Part shown: positions 49,955 to 60,190 of the stretch, one piece after another
Layout: every line of letters begins with the position of its first letter
Position numbering within the stretch: position 1 is the first letter of the stretch
Assembly: GCF_000349945.1 (NCBI RefSeq)
Contig: NC_020516.1
Span: 1,116,001 to 1,180,000, forward strand
Origin: Azoarcus sp. KH32C
GTDB lineage: Bacteria > Pseudomonadota > Gammaproteobacteria > Burkholderiales > Rhodocyclaceae
Direction of reading: 5' to 3'
DNA: 64,000 bases
The notes under the pieces: model-generated
The model's input: the letters and a program-made list of their open reading frames with translations, nothing else
Databases searched by the model: none
What the model was told of the DNA's origin: nothing
Position numbers and translations under genes: made by a program

Positions 49955-50059
49955 GGGGCGTCGGAAAGGGAGTTTTGGGTTGCCCGCGGAGGATCTGTAT
50001 CGGGTTGTGACAGGCTCCGTTCCGTGATCTGTTTAACAATGACGTCATGGCTTTCGGGA

Positions 50060-50079
50060 TAGAGTTTCATTCAACTCTA
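50060..50079. promoter_or_regulatory. Palindromes upstream of the sugar transferase gene
   Basis: TAGAGTT-TCATTC-AACTCTA (50060-50079) has perfect 7-base arms. A second perfect palindrome, ATGACGTCAT, lies at 50039-50048. Both sit about 80-120 bases before the ATG, in a 203-base gap without another gene. No sigma-54 promoter match was found there. Confidence 0.4.
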
Positions 50080-50157
50080 AATTGCGCCCGGAGCTGCCGT
50101 GACGCGTTCCTGCCTTGATGGTGCGGGTCCGACGGCTTCCGCTGGGGAGTGCGTGCC

Positions 50158-51546
50158 ATGCTCAAGGTCTTCGGTCAGTATTTTCCGTCCGGCGCGCTGC
50201 ACCAGGTTGCGTTTGATGCTCTGATCCTCTTCGTTGCCGTGGTATTCGCGGTGCTGGTCGAAACGCACGGCGGGGATGCGGATTGGCGCATTGTTGCACC
50301 TTCTGCGCTGACTTTTACGATCTTCATGATCTTCCTGAATTCGGCCCTCGGGTTCTATCGGGTGACTCCGGTTGGTCTGTCGGGCCGGGCTGTCGTGGCG
50401 CGCCTTGTCGTGTCCTTGTTGGTGAGCATCCCGTTGGCCTGGGGTGTCTTCTCGATTCTTCCGTGGGACTATTTCGCATCTGAGGCGCTGCAGTTTTCGG
50501 TTGTGTTGCTCGTGGTCGTTGTGCTGCTGATGCGCGGCGTTGTCAGCCGTCACGAATCGAGGTCGGTTTTTGCTCCGAGGGTCTTAGTCATCGGCACGGG
50601 GCCGGAAGCGGTGGAGGTTCAGCGCTCGCTGGGATCTTCGGGGCGTTCGGGAATGGAGATTGTCGGTTTCTACGCGCCGGGCGGGGAGGATTGCCGTGCG
50701 GTGAGTGCCGCGCAAGTGATCGAAAACGACATGGGCTTGTTGGAGGCGGTGCGAGATGCACGAGTCAACGACATCATTGTCGCCGTGCGCGAGCGGAGGG
50801 GAGGTGTTTTGCCGATCCGCGAGTTGCTCGACTGCAAGTTGCGCGGTGTGCGCGTAATGGATCTTTCGTCTTTCTTCGAGCGGGTGCAAGGGAAGGTCAG
50901 GATCGATTCCTTGAAGGCCAGCTGGTTGATCTACGGAGACGGCTTTCGGCAGAGTCTGATGCGCACATTCACGAAGCGTTGTTTCGATCTCGCCGCGTCG
51001 TTCTTGTTGTTGCTGCCGGCCTTGCCGATCATGGCGGTGACGTCGATCTTGATCTTGCTGGAAGACGGCGGGCCGGTGTTCTACCGACAGGAGCGGGTGG
51101 GACGGGCGGGGCGCGTCTTCCGGGTGATCAAGTTCCGCAGCATGCGGCGGGACGCCGAAAGCGACGGGAAGCCGCGTTGGGCAACGAGCCACGACGACCG
51201 GGTGACCCGTGTAGGACGAATCCTCCGGCGCTTGAGGATCGACGAGTTGCCGCAGCTTTTGAATGTCATTTCGGGTGAAATGAGTCTTGTCGGTCCACGT
51301 CCCGAGCGGCCGTATTTCGTGGATCAGTTGTCGCATCAGGTGCCCTTCTACGCGGTGCGGCACAGCGTCAAGCCCGGAGTGACAGGGTGGGCCCAGGTTC
51401 GGTACCAGTATGGTGCTTCTATCGATGAGGCGATCGAGAAGCTTCAATACGATCTCTATTATGTGAAGAACCATACGTTGGTACTGGATACCCTGGTCTT
51501 GTTCGAGACTGTCAGAGTCGTACTGACCGGAGAGGGGGCGCACTAA
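50158..51546 (+). CDS. Polyprenyl-phosphate sugar transferase, PEP-CTERM-associated EpsB2-like
   Basis: A 462-residue inner-membrane initiating transferase that puts the first sugar phosphate on the lipid carrier for exopolysaccharide. Four or five membrane segments cover about residues 12-130, then a nucleotide-fold region (VLVIGTGPEAV). A further membrane hairpin (about 275-300) leads into the catalytic domain with KFRSMRRDAE, RRLRIDELPQ and MSLVGPRPE. The sequence fits the TIGR03013 group linked to PEP-CTERM systems. ATG 50158 has GGGGAG nine bases upstream; GTG 50149 overlaps that spacing. prsK follows after 49 bases. Confidence 0.9.
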   Translation: MLKVFGQYFPSGALHQVAFDALILFVAVVFAVLVETHGGDADWRIVAPSALTFTIFMIFLNSALGFYRVTPVGLSGRAVVARLVVSLLVSIPLAWGVFSILPWDYFASEALQFSVVLLVVVVLLMRGVVSRHESRSVFAPRVLVIGTGPEAVEVQRSLGSSGRSGMEIVGFYAPGGEDCRAVSAAQVIENDMGLLEAVRDARVNDIIVAVRERRGGVLPIRELLDCKLRGVRVMDLSSFFERVQGKVRIDSLKASWLIYGDGFRQSLMRTFTKRCFDLAASFLLLLPALPIMAVTSILILLEDGGPVFYRQERVGRAGRVFRVIKFRSMRRDAESDGKPRWATSHDDRVTRVGRILRRLRIDELPQLLNVISGEMSLVGPRPERPYFVDQLSHQVPFYAVRHSVKPGVTGWAQVRYQYGASIDEAIEKLQYDLYYVKNHTLVLDTLVLFETVRVVLTGEGAH

Positions 51547-51595
51547 CAGCCGCCCTTGATGGCCAGTCGCAACATTTGAGGTAACGGAGTCTGGT

Positions 51596-53677
51596 GTGAC
51601 TGCTGCCATCGTGGCCTATGGAGTGGCGGCCTGTGCCTTTGCTCTCCTGGCCATTCAGCTGATGCGTGGCTGGCGGGGAGGCCTTCCCGCCGGATTGCTG
51701 CTAGCGGCAGTGGTTGCGAGCGGGCTATGGGCGACGGCCAATAGCGTCTTTTCCTATTTGCGTGTGGATTGGATCGGGCAACTGGCCTGGGTGCTGGATG
51801 TCGCGCGCCAGGCATGCTGGCTCGGGTTCATGGTCGTCTTGTTGCAGCCGCTCGGTGGCAGGAAGAGCAGCTGGCCGGTGGTCGGAGCGACGCTTGTCGT
51901 GCTCGCCGAATGCGCGAGTATCGTTTCGGCCGGGTTTGGGCTCACGTTCGGCGAGTTTGGCAACGGGGTGCGGCTCGGGAGCTTTCTTGCGGGCGCGGTG
52001 TTTGGTCTGGTGCTCGTGGAACAGGTGTATCGGGGAACGCCCGGCGAGTTCCGCTGGGGGCTCAAGCCGCTTTGCCTGGCGGTTGGGGCGACGAATGTTT
52101 TCGAGTTGTATTTCTTTGCCGATGGGATGTTATTCGGGCGTCTGGACGCCGATCTATGGAGCGTGCGAGGGGCCGCGAGCGCGTTATCGCTGCCGCTGAT
52201 CGCGGTATCGGCCGGGCGTATTCCGTCCTGGACGCTGAAGATTGCCGTGTCCCGCGTGATGGTCTTTCATTCGACCGCACTGGCCTTGTCCGGGATGTAT
52301 CTGATCGTCATTGCGGCGGTGGGTTACTACGTCCGGTATGTGGGCGGGGACTGGGGGCGGGCGCTGCAGTTGGTGCTGTTATTCGGTGGTGTACTGTCGC
52401 TGGGCGTGCTGCTGTTTTCGGGCGCCCAAAGGGCGCGTCTGCGGGTCTTTCTCAATAAGCATCTGTTTCCGTACCGGTACGACTACCGGTTGGAATGGCT
52501 GAGGTTCACGCAAGCGCTTTCCGATGCGGGGGGGACACTGGATCTGGGCCAGTCGGTGATCAAGGCTTTGTCGGATCTGGTCGAGAGCTCGGGCGGCGCA
52601 ATGTGGCTCAAAGATGCAGCGGGACGATTCACGCCTCACGCGCGTTTGAATCAGTCGTCGATCGATGCGGTGGAAGAGGAGGATAGTGTTTTCTGCCGCT
52701 TCCTCGATGAGCGGGAATGGGTGATCAGTCTTGAGGAGTACCGGATTCGACCGGGGCACTACGGCGGGCTGGTGTTGCCATCCTGGTTGTCGATGATTCC
52801 CGATGCGTGGCTGATCTTGCCGCTGAAATCCGCCGGCACCCTGGTCGGGTTCGTCGTGCTGAATACGCCTCGCACGCCGTTTGACATCGATTGGGAGGTG
52901 TTGGACTTGCTGAAGACGGCGCAGCGACAGGCCGCGAGTTACCTGGCGCGCATGCAGGCGGCCGAGGCGCTGCTGGAGGCGAGAAAGTTCGATTCGTTCA
53001 ACCGGATGACGGCGTTTGTCGTACATGACCTGAAGAATCTCGTGGCTCAGCTGTCGCTCGTGTTGAGGAATGCCGAGCGGCACAAGGACAACCCTGAGTT
53101 CCAGGCGGACGTGCTGGCGACGGTCGCACACGTGGAGGGGCGCATGCGTGCCTTGATGTTGCAGTTGCAGGAGAAGCGCTCGATCGATCCCCCACGCCGC
53201 GTCGACGTGGCCCATCACCTTGCCGCAATCTGTCTCGCGAATCGCCATCGACGGCCGTCCGTTGAACTCGAAGGCGAGCCGGCAGCCGCGGAGGTCATGG
53301 CGCATCCCGAGCGGCTGGAGCGGATCCTGGGGCATCTGGTGCAGAACGCGCTGGACGCGACGCCGGATAGCGGACGCGTGTCCGCTCGCGTTGAACCGGC
53401 GCGTGATGGACTCGTCCGGATCGTCGTCGAGGATACCGGGTGCGGAATGACAAAGGATTTCATGCGTGAGCGTTTGTTTCGTCCCTTCCATACCAGCAAG
53501 TCCGGTGGTATGGGAATAGGAGTGTTCGAAGCGCAGCAGTATCTCAATGAGTTGGGAGGAGCGATCGTGTTCGAAAGCGAGCCTGGGCGTGGAACGCGGG
53601 TGACGGTGACGTTGCCGGCTGTCACGCGCGACTCTCAGGCGCGGGCTGAATCGGGCATTTTGGCGCACGGATCATGA
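51596..53677 (+). CDS. prsK: PEP-CTERM system sensor histidine kinase PrsK
   Basis: A 693-residue membrane kinase. About eight membrane segments fill residues 1-285, then a GAF-like region (about 310-460), the phosphoacceptor His477 (FVVHDLKN) and an ATPase domain with DTGCGM, FRPFHTSK and GMGIGVFEAQ. The membrane part, GAF and VVHDLKN box are those of the PrsK family. The start is GTG at 51596 with GGAG upstream. Its stop overlaps the prsR start (ATGA), so the pair is coupled. The stimulus is unknown. Confidence 0.92.
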   Translation: MTAAIVAYGVAACAFALLAIQLMRGWRGGLPAGLLLAAVVASGLWATANSVFSYLRVDWIGQLAWVLDVARQACWLGFMVVLLQPLGGRKSSWPVVGATLVVLAECASIVSAGFGLTFGEFGNGVRLGSFLAGAVFGLVLVEQVYRGTPGEFRWGLKPLCLAVGATNVFELYFFADGMLFGRLDADLWSVRGAASALSLPLIAVSAGRIPSWTLKIAVSRVMVFHSTALALSGMYLIVIAAVGYYVRYVGGDWGRALQLVLLFGGVLSLGVLLFSGAQRARLRVFLNKHLFPYRYDYRLEWLRFTQALSDAGGTLDLGQSVIKALSDLVESSGGAMWLKDAAGRFTPHARLNQSSIDAVEEEDSVFCRFLDEREWVISLEEYRIRPGHYGGLVLPSWLSMIPDAWLILPLKSAGTLVGFVVLNTPRTPFDIDWEVLDLLKTAQRQAASYLARMQAAEALLEARKFDSFNRMTAFVVHDLKNLVAQLSLVLRNAERHKDNPEFQADVLATVAHVEGRMRALMLQLQEKRSIDPPRRVDVAHHLAAICLANRHRRPSVELEGEPAAAEVMAHPERLERILGHLVQNALDATPDSGRVSARVEPARDGLVRIVVEDTGCGMTKDFMRERLFRPFHTSKSGGMGIGVFEAQQYLNELGGAIVFESEPGRGTRVTVTLPAVTRDSQARAESGILAHGS

Positions 53678-55032
53678 ACCAGAAACTCAGGCCTTTGTTG
53701 ATCGTCGAGGACGATCCTGCGCTGCAGAAGCAAATGCGCTGGGCGTTTGATGCGTTTGAAACCGTATTGGCGGAAGACCGTGAAGGGGCGATTACACAGT
53801 TGCGCCGCTACGAGCCCGCTGTTGTCACAATGGATCTCGGGCTGCCGCCAAGTCCTGGGGATGTGACCGAGGGTTTTCGCCTGCTCGGGGAGATCCTGGC
53901 GCTGGCGCCGGACACCAAAGTCATCGTACTGACCGGGCAACACGACCGGGAGAACGCGCTGAAGGCGGTCGCAATGGGCGCCTACGATTTCTTCGGCAAG
54001 CCGTTCGAGCCGGAACTGCTTGGCCTGACAATCGATCGAGCCTTCCGGCTGCACGATCTGCAGGCCGAAAACGCGCGCCTGAAGGAGCGTCAGGGAAGCG
54101 TGCTTGCGGGCATCCTCACTCGTGACCCGGGGATGCTGAAGCTGTGCCGAACGATCGAAAAAGTGGCCCCGGCGAACGTGTCCGTCGCCTTGCTCGGAGA
54201 AAGCGGGACGGGCAAGGAGATCTTCGCGCGAGCCTTGCATGGATTGTCCTCGCGGGCGAAAGGGCGTTTCGTCGCGGTGAACTGCGCGGCGATTCCGGAG
54301 CCTTTGCTCGAGAGCGAATTGTTCGGTTACGAGAAGGGCGCTTTCACGGGGGCCGCGAAGCAGACGCCAGGAAAGATCGAAACGGCTAATGGCGGTACTT
54401 TCTTCCTCGATGAAATCGGCGATCTCCCAATGTCCCTGCAGGCAAAGTTGCTGCGCTTCCTGCAGGAGCGTGTAATCGAGCGGCTTGGCGGAAGGGGCGA
54501 GATCCCCGTGGATGTGCGGGTGATTTGCGCCACGCATCGGGACCTGAAGGCGCTGATCAGCACCGGTCAGTTCCGCGAGGATTTGTATTACCGGCTTGCT
54601 GAAATCGTGATCGATATTCCTCCTCTGCGCGACCGAGAAGGGGACGCGGGCTTGCTCGCGCATGCGTTCGTGCAACGTTATGCGGCGGAGTTGGGGCGAG
54701 GGTCGCTGCATCTCGGGGACGATGCGGTTGCGTCAATTGAGGCGCATAACTGGCCGGGGAATATCCGCGAACTGGAAAATTGCCTGAAGCGCGCGGTGAT
54801 CATGACGGAGACGAGCCGGATCTCGGCGCAGGACCTTGGACTCGACAAGGTCGAAGACAATCTTGAACACCTGAATCTCCGTCAGGTGCGGGACGAGGCG
54901 GAGCGCCGTGCCGTCGTCCGGGTGCTTGCCCGTACAAACGGCAATATCGCTCGGGCGGCGGACGTACTCGGGATTAGCCGCCCGTCTCTTTACGACCTGA
55001 TGAACCGCTTCGGACTGAAAAGGGAGAACTAA
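53674..55032 (+). CDS. prsR: PEP-CTERM system sigma-54 response regulator PrsR
   Basis: A 452-residue activator. The receiver has phosphoacceptor Asp54 (VVTMDLGLP). The AAA+ domain has GESGTGKE, GAFTGA and FLDEIGD, and the C-terminal Fis-type HTH is NGNIARAADVLGISRPSLY. It should activate -24/-12 promoters of PEP-CTERM protein and exopolysaccharide genes after phosphorylation by PrsK. The ATG overlaps the prsK stop by four bases. prsT follows after two bases. Confidence 0.93.
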   Translation: MNQKLRPLLIVEDDPALQKQMRWAFDAFETVLAEDREGAITQLRRYEPAVVTMDLGLPPSPGDVTEGFRLLGEILALAPDTKVIVLTGQHDRENALKAVAMGAYDFFGKPFEPELLGLTIDRAFRLHDLQAENARLKERQGSVLAGILTRDPGMLKLCRTIEKVAPANVSVALLGESGTGKEIFARALHGLSSRAKGRFVAVNCAAIPEPLLESELFGYEKGAFTGAAKQTPGKIETANGGTFFLDEIGDLPMSLQAKLLRFLQERVIERLGGRGEIPVDVRVICATHRDLKALISTGQFREDLYYRLAEIVIDIPPLRDREGDAGLLAHAFVQRYAAELGRGSLHLGDDAVASIEAHNWPGNIRELENCLKRAVIMTETSRISAQDLGLDKVEDNLEHLNLRQVRDEAERRAVVRVLARTNGNIARAADVLGISRPSLYDLMNRFGLKREN

Positions 55033-55034
55033 CC

Positions 55035-57830
55035 ATGCAGCGTCCGGTGAGGGTACGACCCGCAATTAGGCTGACCCTGCTGGCAGCGCTATGTGCGGTC
55101 GGGCTGTCCGCTTGTTCCGATTCGCCCACGGAAAGAGTTGCATCCGCGCAGAAGTTTCTCGACAAGAATGACGTCAATGCGGCGAGCATCGAGCTGAAAA
55201 GTGCGCTGCAAAAAGACCCGAAGCTGGCCGAGGCGCGCTATCTGTTGGGGACGGTTAACCTGCGCCAGGGCGATGCGGCGGGCGCCGTCAAGGAGTTGCG
55301 ACGGGCTTCGGAATTCGGAGTTTCCGCGTTGCGGGTAAGCCCTGTCCTGGCACGGGCACTGCTCAGGCAGGGGGAGGTCGACCAGGTTCTGAAGGAGTTT
55401 GAGGGTGTTCGGCTTGAGGAGCCCGGGGCCGATGCACAACTGCTCGCGGCGGTTGGCGAGGCGCACTTACGCAAGGGTGAAGTGGATCAGGCGAAAACGG
55501 CTTTCGATGCTGCGCTCCAGCAAGTTGCGACGGACCCCGCCGCGCGCATCGGCATTGGCCGGGTCAAGTTCGCGAAGGGCGACACCGACGGCGCCATGGC
55601 AGACGCCGATGCGGTGCTGTCCGAAAAGGTGACCGGCAATCTTGCGGCCGATGCGCACGCTTTGCGCGCCGACGTTCTGATTGTCCGGAACAAGCCGAGC
55701 GAAGCGATTGCGGAGTTGGACGCGGCGGTCAAGGCTCAGCCGGATGCCATCAACTATCACTTCACGCTGATTTCGTTGCTGTTGCATCAGGATGATCTCG
55801 ATGGGGCGGTGACACGCTTGGCCGCGATGCAGAAGGTGGCTGCCAAGCATCCGCTGACCCGCTTTCTTCAGGCGACCGTCGATTTTAGGAAAGGTAGTCT
55901 TGCTTCCGCCCGGGAGAACGTGGATGAGGCGGTGTGGCAGAGTCCCACTTATCTCCCGGCACGATTTCTCGCCGGCCTGGTTCATGCGCGTCTCAATGAA
56001 CATCTGATTGCGCTGGGACACTTCAACGCCGTGTTGGCCAGTGTGTCGAACCATCAAGGGGCGCGCCTGGCGCTCGCGCGTTCGGAACTTGCGCTGGGGG
56101 ATGCGGAGCACGCGTTGGAGACTATTCAGCCCTTGCTCGACGGGAGGAGCCAGGATCCGGAAGTGCTGCGCTTGGCTGGGCAGATCTATGTGGCAAGCGG
56201 AAACATGGAGGCTGCATCCCGCCGGTTTGCCGAGCTGGTCGCTGTACAGCCGGGGGACGCGCAGGCGCGTACCCAGCTGGGTGTCACGAAAATGCTGGCG
56301 AGCAAGGGTGACAGCGGCATCGGGGATCTGGAAGCGGCTTCAAAATTGGAGTCCGACGACGGGGAGGCTGAAACGGCCCTGATCCTGACCTATATGGGCA
56401 GGGGGGAAACGGAACGGGCCGCCGCGGTATTGCGTGAAATGGAGGCCAAGCACGCCGACGATCCGAAGACATACACCGTCAAAGGTGGCGTTCTTCTTGC
56501 AAGAAAGGACGTTTCGGGTGCGCGGCAGGCGTTCGAGAAGGCTGTATCGCTCAAGACGGATTACCTGCCGGCCGTCGCAGGTCTGGCTCGCATGGATATC
56601 GAAGCGAAACGGCCGCAAGACGCAGTCGGTCGTCTGGAGGCGATCGTGCAGAAGAGCCCGGCGGACGTCGGGGCGGCGATGATGCTGGCCGACGTTCTCG
56701 TGCAGACGGGGGCCAAGCCGGAGGCCGTGCGCGCAGTCCTGGAGCGGGCTGCCAACGCCAATCCCACGGCAACCGTGCCGCGGTTGGCGCTGATTGAACA
56801 CGACCTGCGTCAGCGTGACGCGAAGCGGGCGCTGAAGACCGCGATCGAGTTGGCGGCGGCGCAGCCCAACGAGGCTCGCGTGTTCCGCGCACTGGGCCGG
56901 GCACAACTGGCGGCGGACGATAAGCCGCAGGCGGTTATGGCCTTCACGAAGCAGGCGAATCTGGCACCGCGTTCCGTGGTGCCGCTCATCGAGTTGTCTG
57001 ACGCTCAGAGACTATCCAAGGATCTCGACGGGGCAGAGCAATCCCTGCGGCGTGCGCTCGCCCTCCGGCCGGATCACCTGGATGTTCAGCAGCGTCTCAT
57101 TTCGCTATATGTCGAGGAAAAGCGTGACGGCGAAGCATTGATGCTCGCCAGGAATATCCAGAAACAGCGTCCGAAGGCTGTCATTGGTTTGCTGCTGGAG
57201 GCTGACGTCTATGTGTCGAAGAAGGATTGGGCCTCCACGGTTGCGGTTTTGAAACGGGCTTTGGAACTGGAAAAGGCGCCCCAGATCGTCACCCGCTTGC
57301 ATGCCGCACAGCTGCTGGCCGGCAAGAGAGGCGAGGCGGATGCATTGGTGTCAGGGTGGTTGCGCAGCAATCCCAAAGATTTCGTGGTGCCGTCATATCT
57401 CGCGGACCGCGCAATGGCCGAAGGGCGTTTGACGGACGCCGAAAGACTCTATGCAGATGTCAATCGACTCAAGCCCAACGACCCGGCAGTGATCAACAAC
57501 ATGGCCTGGCTCGCGGGGCAGAGGAAGGACCCGCGGGCTCTTACGCTTGCCGAGCAGGCTGCGAGTCTCGCTCCGGGCAGCGCGGCGGTGGCCGATACCT
57601 TGGGTATGCTGCAGGTGGAAATGGGGCAGTCGGACAAAGGGGTCGAGAGCCTGCGGCGCGCCGTGTCTCTCGCGCCGAACGCGCCGGGAATCAGGATGAA
57701 TCTCGCACGAGCCTTCGCCAAGCTCGGCCGCAAGGACGAGGCACGCAAGGAGGCCGATTTGCTGCTACAGTCGCTGCCCGCGGATAGCCCGTTGCGGGCG
57801 GAAGTCGTTGCGCTCAAGGGAACGCTCTGA
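55035..57830 (+). CDS. prsT: PEP-CTERM system TPR-repeat lipoprotein PrsT
   Basis: A 931-residue lipoprotein. The signal peptide ends in a lipobox (GLSACSD, Cys near residue 27), so it is anchored in an envelope membrane and faces the periplasm. The rest is about twenty TPR-like helix pairs. PrsT proteins accompany exosortase/PEP-CTERM loci and are thought to act in exopolysaccharide export or assembly. It starts 2 bases after prsR, in one unit with prsK-prsR. Confidence 0.9.
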   Translation: MQRPVRVRPAIRLTLLAALCAVGLSACSDSPTERVASAQKFLDKNDVNAASIELKSALQKDPKLAEARYLLGTVNLRQGDAAGAVKELRRASEFGVSALRVSPVLARALLRQGEVDQVLKEFEGVRLEEPGADAQLLAAVGEAHLRKGEVDQAKTAFDAALQQVATDPAARIGIGRVKFAKGDTDGAMADADAVLSEKVTGNLAADAHALRADVLIVRNKPSEAIAELDAAVKAQPDAINYHFTLISLLLHQDDLDGAVTRLAAMQKVAAKHPLTRFLQATVDFRKGSLASARENVDEAVWQSPTYLPARFLAGLVHARLNEHLIALGHFNAVLASVSNHQGARLALARSELALGDAEHALETIQPLLDGRSQDPEVLRLAGQIYVASGNMEAASRRFAELVAVQPGDAQARTQLGVTKMLASKGDSGIGDLEAASKLESDDGEAETALILTYMGRGETERAAAVLREMEAKHADDPKTYTVKGGVLLARKDVSGARQAFEKAVSLKTDYLPAVAGLARMDIEAKRPQDAVGRLEAIVQKSPADVGAAMMLADVLVQTGAKPEAVRAVLERAANANPTATVPRLALIEHDLRQRDAKRALKTAIELAAAQPNEARVFRALGRAQLAADDKPQAVMAFTKQANLAPRSVVPLIELSDAQRLSKDLDGAEQSLRRALALRPDHLDVQQRLISLYVEEKRDGEALMLARNIQKQRPKAVIGLLLEADVYVSKKDWASTVAVLKRALELEKAPQIVTRLHAAQLLAGKRGEADALVSGWLRSNPKDFVVPSYLADRAMAEGRLTDAERLYADVNRLKPNDPAVINNMAWLAGQRKDPRALTLAEQAASLAPGSAAVADTLGMLQVEMGQSDKGVESLRRAVSLAPNAPGIRMNLARAFAKLGRKDEARKEADLLLQSLPADSPLRAEVVALKGTL

Positions 57831-57893
57831 TGCCGTGGCTGCGTCGCTATCCGTCTGGCATTGCTGTCGCTGACAAATAGAGGAATGTATTTC

Positions 57894-59174
57894 ATGACGA
57901 CAATCGGAGTCATTGGCCTGGGGTACGTCGGTCTGCCGCTCGCTGTCGAATTCGGCAAGAAGTTCCGGACCGTCGGGTTTGACCTTTCGGCGGAAAAGGT
58001 GGCTGCGTACGGGCAGCACTTCGACCCGACCGGTGAGGTGGCCAGCGAGGATCTGCGGGCGGCGACGCAGCTTTCTTGCCACACCGATGCATCGGTGATC
58101 CGCGAGGCGGATTTCATCGTGGTTGCCGTTCCGACCCCGGTGGACGATGCGCATCAGCCCGATTTTTCGCCCTTGGTCGGCGCTTCACAGACCGCCGGGC
58201 GCAATCTGAAGCGCGGGGCGATCGTGGTATTCGAATCAACCGTGTATCCCGGAGCGACCGAGGAGATCTGCATACCGATCATCGAGCGGGAGTCGGGGCT
58301 GAAGTGGAAGAAGGATTTCTTCGTCGGCTATTCCCCTGAGCGTATCAACCCTGGCGACAAGGAACGCACCGTCACGAAGATCGTCAAGGTGGTGTCCGGG
58401 GACACTCCGGAGACGCTTGCGAAGGTCGGCGAAATCTACGGCGCGATCATCACAGCTGGTGTCTTCCCCGCGAGTTCGATCAAGGTTGCCGAAGCGGCGA
58501 AGGTCATCGAGAACACGCAGCGCGACCTGAACATCGCGCTGATGAACGAGTTGGCTGTCCTCTTTCACAAGATCGGCATCGACACGCTCGAAGTGCTCGA
58601 GGCGGCCGGGACAAAGTGGAATTTCCTGCCTTTCCGTCCGGGCTTGGTCGGAGGGCACTGCATCGGTGTCGATCCGTATTACCTGACGCACAAGGCGGAG
58701 ATGCTCGGCCATCATCCGGACGTGATTCTTGCCGGTCGCCGCATCAACGACGGCATGGGCAAGTATGTGGCCGAGCAGACGGTGAAGCAGATGATCGGCG
58801 CGGGGCATCCGATTCGCGGGTGCGACGTCGTCGTGCTCGGCCTCACGTTCAAGGAAAACTGTCCGGACCTGCGCAACAGCAAGGTGATCGACGTGATCCG
58901 CGAACTCGAAAGCTTCGGTTGCCGGGTCCATGTGCACGATCCGGTGGCGAATCCTGACGAGGCGACGCATGAATATGGGGTCCAGTTGACTGCATGGGAA
59001 GACTTGCCCACTGCAGCGGCGATCGTCGCCGCGGTGTCGCACAAAGCCTATCTCGAAATGCCGATTGAACAGATTTGCGCGAAACTGCAGCCGGGGGGGG
59101 TCTTTGCGGACGTGAAATCGGCCTATGACCGCGACGCGATTGCGGCCGCGGGGGGAATTGCCTGGCGCTTGTAG
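57894..59174 (+). CDS. tviB: UDP-sugar 6-dehydrogenase (TviB/WbpA-like)
   Basis: A 426-residue NAD-dependent dehydrogenase that oxidises UDP-GlcNAc (or UDP-GalNAc) to the uronic acid for polysaccharide. The N-terminal GLGYVG motif (8-13), catalytic Cys256 (GGHCIGVDPYY) and conserved Lys region (GLTFKENCPD) are intact. It is nearest the TviB/WbpA branch; UDP-glucose as substrate is less likely but possible. AGAGGAA precedes the ATG 64 bases after prsT. It supplies a sugar acid for the polysaccharide made by the upstream genes. Confidence 0.9.
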   Translation: MTTIGVIGLGYVGLPLAVEFGKKFRTVGFDLSAEKVAAYGQHFDPTGEVASEDLRAATQLSCHTDASVIREADFIVVAVPTPVDDAHQPDFSPLVGASQTAGRNLKRGAIVVFESTVYPGATEEICIPIIERESGLKWKKDFFVGYSPERINPGDKERTVTKIVKVVSGDTPETLAKVGEIYGAIITAGVFPASSIKVAEAAKVIENTQRDLNIALMNELAVLFHKIGIDTLEVLEAAGTKWNFLPFRPGLVGGHCIGVDPYYLTHKAEMLGHHPDVILAGRRINDGMGKYVAEQTVKQMIGAGHPIRGCDVVVLGLTFKENCPDLRNSKVIDVIRELESFGCRVHVHDPVANPDEATHEYGVQLTAWEDLPTAAAIVAAVSHKAYLEMPIEQICAKLQPGGVFADVKSAYDRDAIAAAGGIAWRL

Positions 59175-59221
59175 GGCGCTCTTGCGAACGTAATCGAGGG
59201 GGCCATGCCCCAGCGGGAGGG

Positions 59222-60190
59222 ATGACGATGATGTCATGCTACGGTTCGGATCCGGCACGTCGTTTCCCTCGAATGCTGTCGCTGGCGCTGTGTTTGTCGG
59301 TCGTCCCTCTTCAGGCGCTGCCCGCAGACCCTTTGACGGCGGTCGCTGCCAACGAAGCCGTCTTTCCGCGAACGGAGCGCGATCTTCTCTCGGAGGCGGA
59401 GCGCTTCGAACACGGGGAGGGGGTGGCGCGTGACCCGTCGCGAGCGGCCGCACTGTATTGCGAAGCAGTGCTCCTCGGCAGCGCCGACGCGATGTACGCG
59501 CTTGGCTGGATGTATGCCAACGCGCGCGGCGTGCAGCGCGACGACGGTCTTGCGGGAACCCTGTTTGCCATGGCCGCCTTTCTCGGCCATGCGCAGGCGG
59601 CAAACCTCAGCCGTTACACGGGTGAATATTCCGGCCGCGTGCCGGCTTGTCTGTTGCCGCGGCGCACCGTGGTGGCCGATTCGCAGTGGGATCCGGAAGC
59701 TCACATCGAGGCGCTCGAACCGGAGCGGCGCGAGATCGCCCGCATGGTCGTCAAGCTCGCACCCGACTATCAGATCAGTCCGCGTCTTGCCCTGGCGATC
59801 GCACTGACCGAGTCGCGGTTCAATCCCGTCGCCGTATCCCCGAAGAGCGCGATGGGTGTGATGCAGCTCATCCCGGATACGGCGGCGCGCTTCAATGTCC
59901 GCAATCCCTTCGATCCAGTGCAGAACATCCGGGGAGGGCTGGCATATCTGCGCTGGTTGTTGGCGTATTTTCGCGGCGACGTGGCGCTCGCCGCGGCGGG
60001 TTACAACGCTGGAGAAAAGGCGGTCGATCGGTATCGTGGTATTCCGCCTTACCCGGAGACAAAGGCCTACGTGACCCGCATCCTGGACTTCGTCAAGGTC
60101 GGGCATCACCCCTACGACAGTCGGATCGTTGAACCCAGCAACCTGAAAGCTGCGCCGGGGCAGTCGGAGCGCCCACGGGGGCCTTTGTGA
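59222..60190 (+). CDS. Sel1-repeat lytic transglycosylase
   Basis: A 322-residue exported murein hydrolase. A signal peptide (about 1-36) is followed by two Sel1-like repeats (about 54-130: EAERFEHGEGVARDPSRAA, YALGWMYANARGVQRDD). The SLT domain then has catalytic Glu197 (ALTESRF), GVMQLIPDTAARF and AGYNAGEKAV. Sel1 repeats suggest docking to another protein. GGGAGGG lies so close to ATG 59222 that ATG 59228 may be used. Its stop overlaps the next gene (GTGA). Confidence 0.9.
   Translation: MTMMSCYGSDPARRFPRMLSLALCLSVVPLQALPADPLTAVAANEAVFPRTERDLLSEAERFEHGEGVARDPSRAAALYCEAVLLGSADAMYALGWMYANARGVQRDDGLAGTLFAMAAFLGHAQAANLSRYTGEYSGRVPACLLPRRTVVADSQWDPEAHIEALEPERREIARMVVKLAPDYQISPRLALAIALTESRFNPVAVSPKSAMGVMQLIPDTAARFNVRNPFDPVQNIRGGLAYLRWLLAYFRGDVALAAAGYNAGEKAVDRYRGIPPYPETKAYVTRILDFVKVGHHPYDSRIVEPSNLKAAPGQSERPRGPL

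Noticed and set aside
49955..50157. Sigma-54 promoter before the polysaccharide genes
   Set aside because: I looked for GG-N10-GC pairs fitting the -24/-12 consensus and found none that held.
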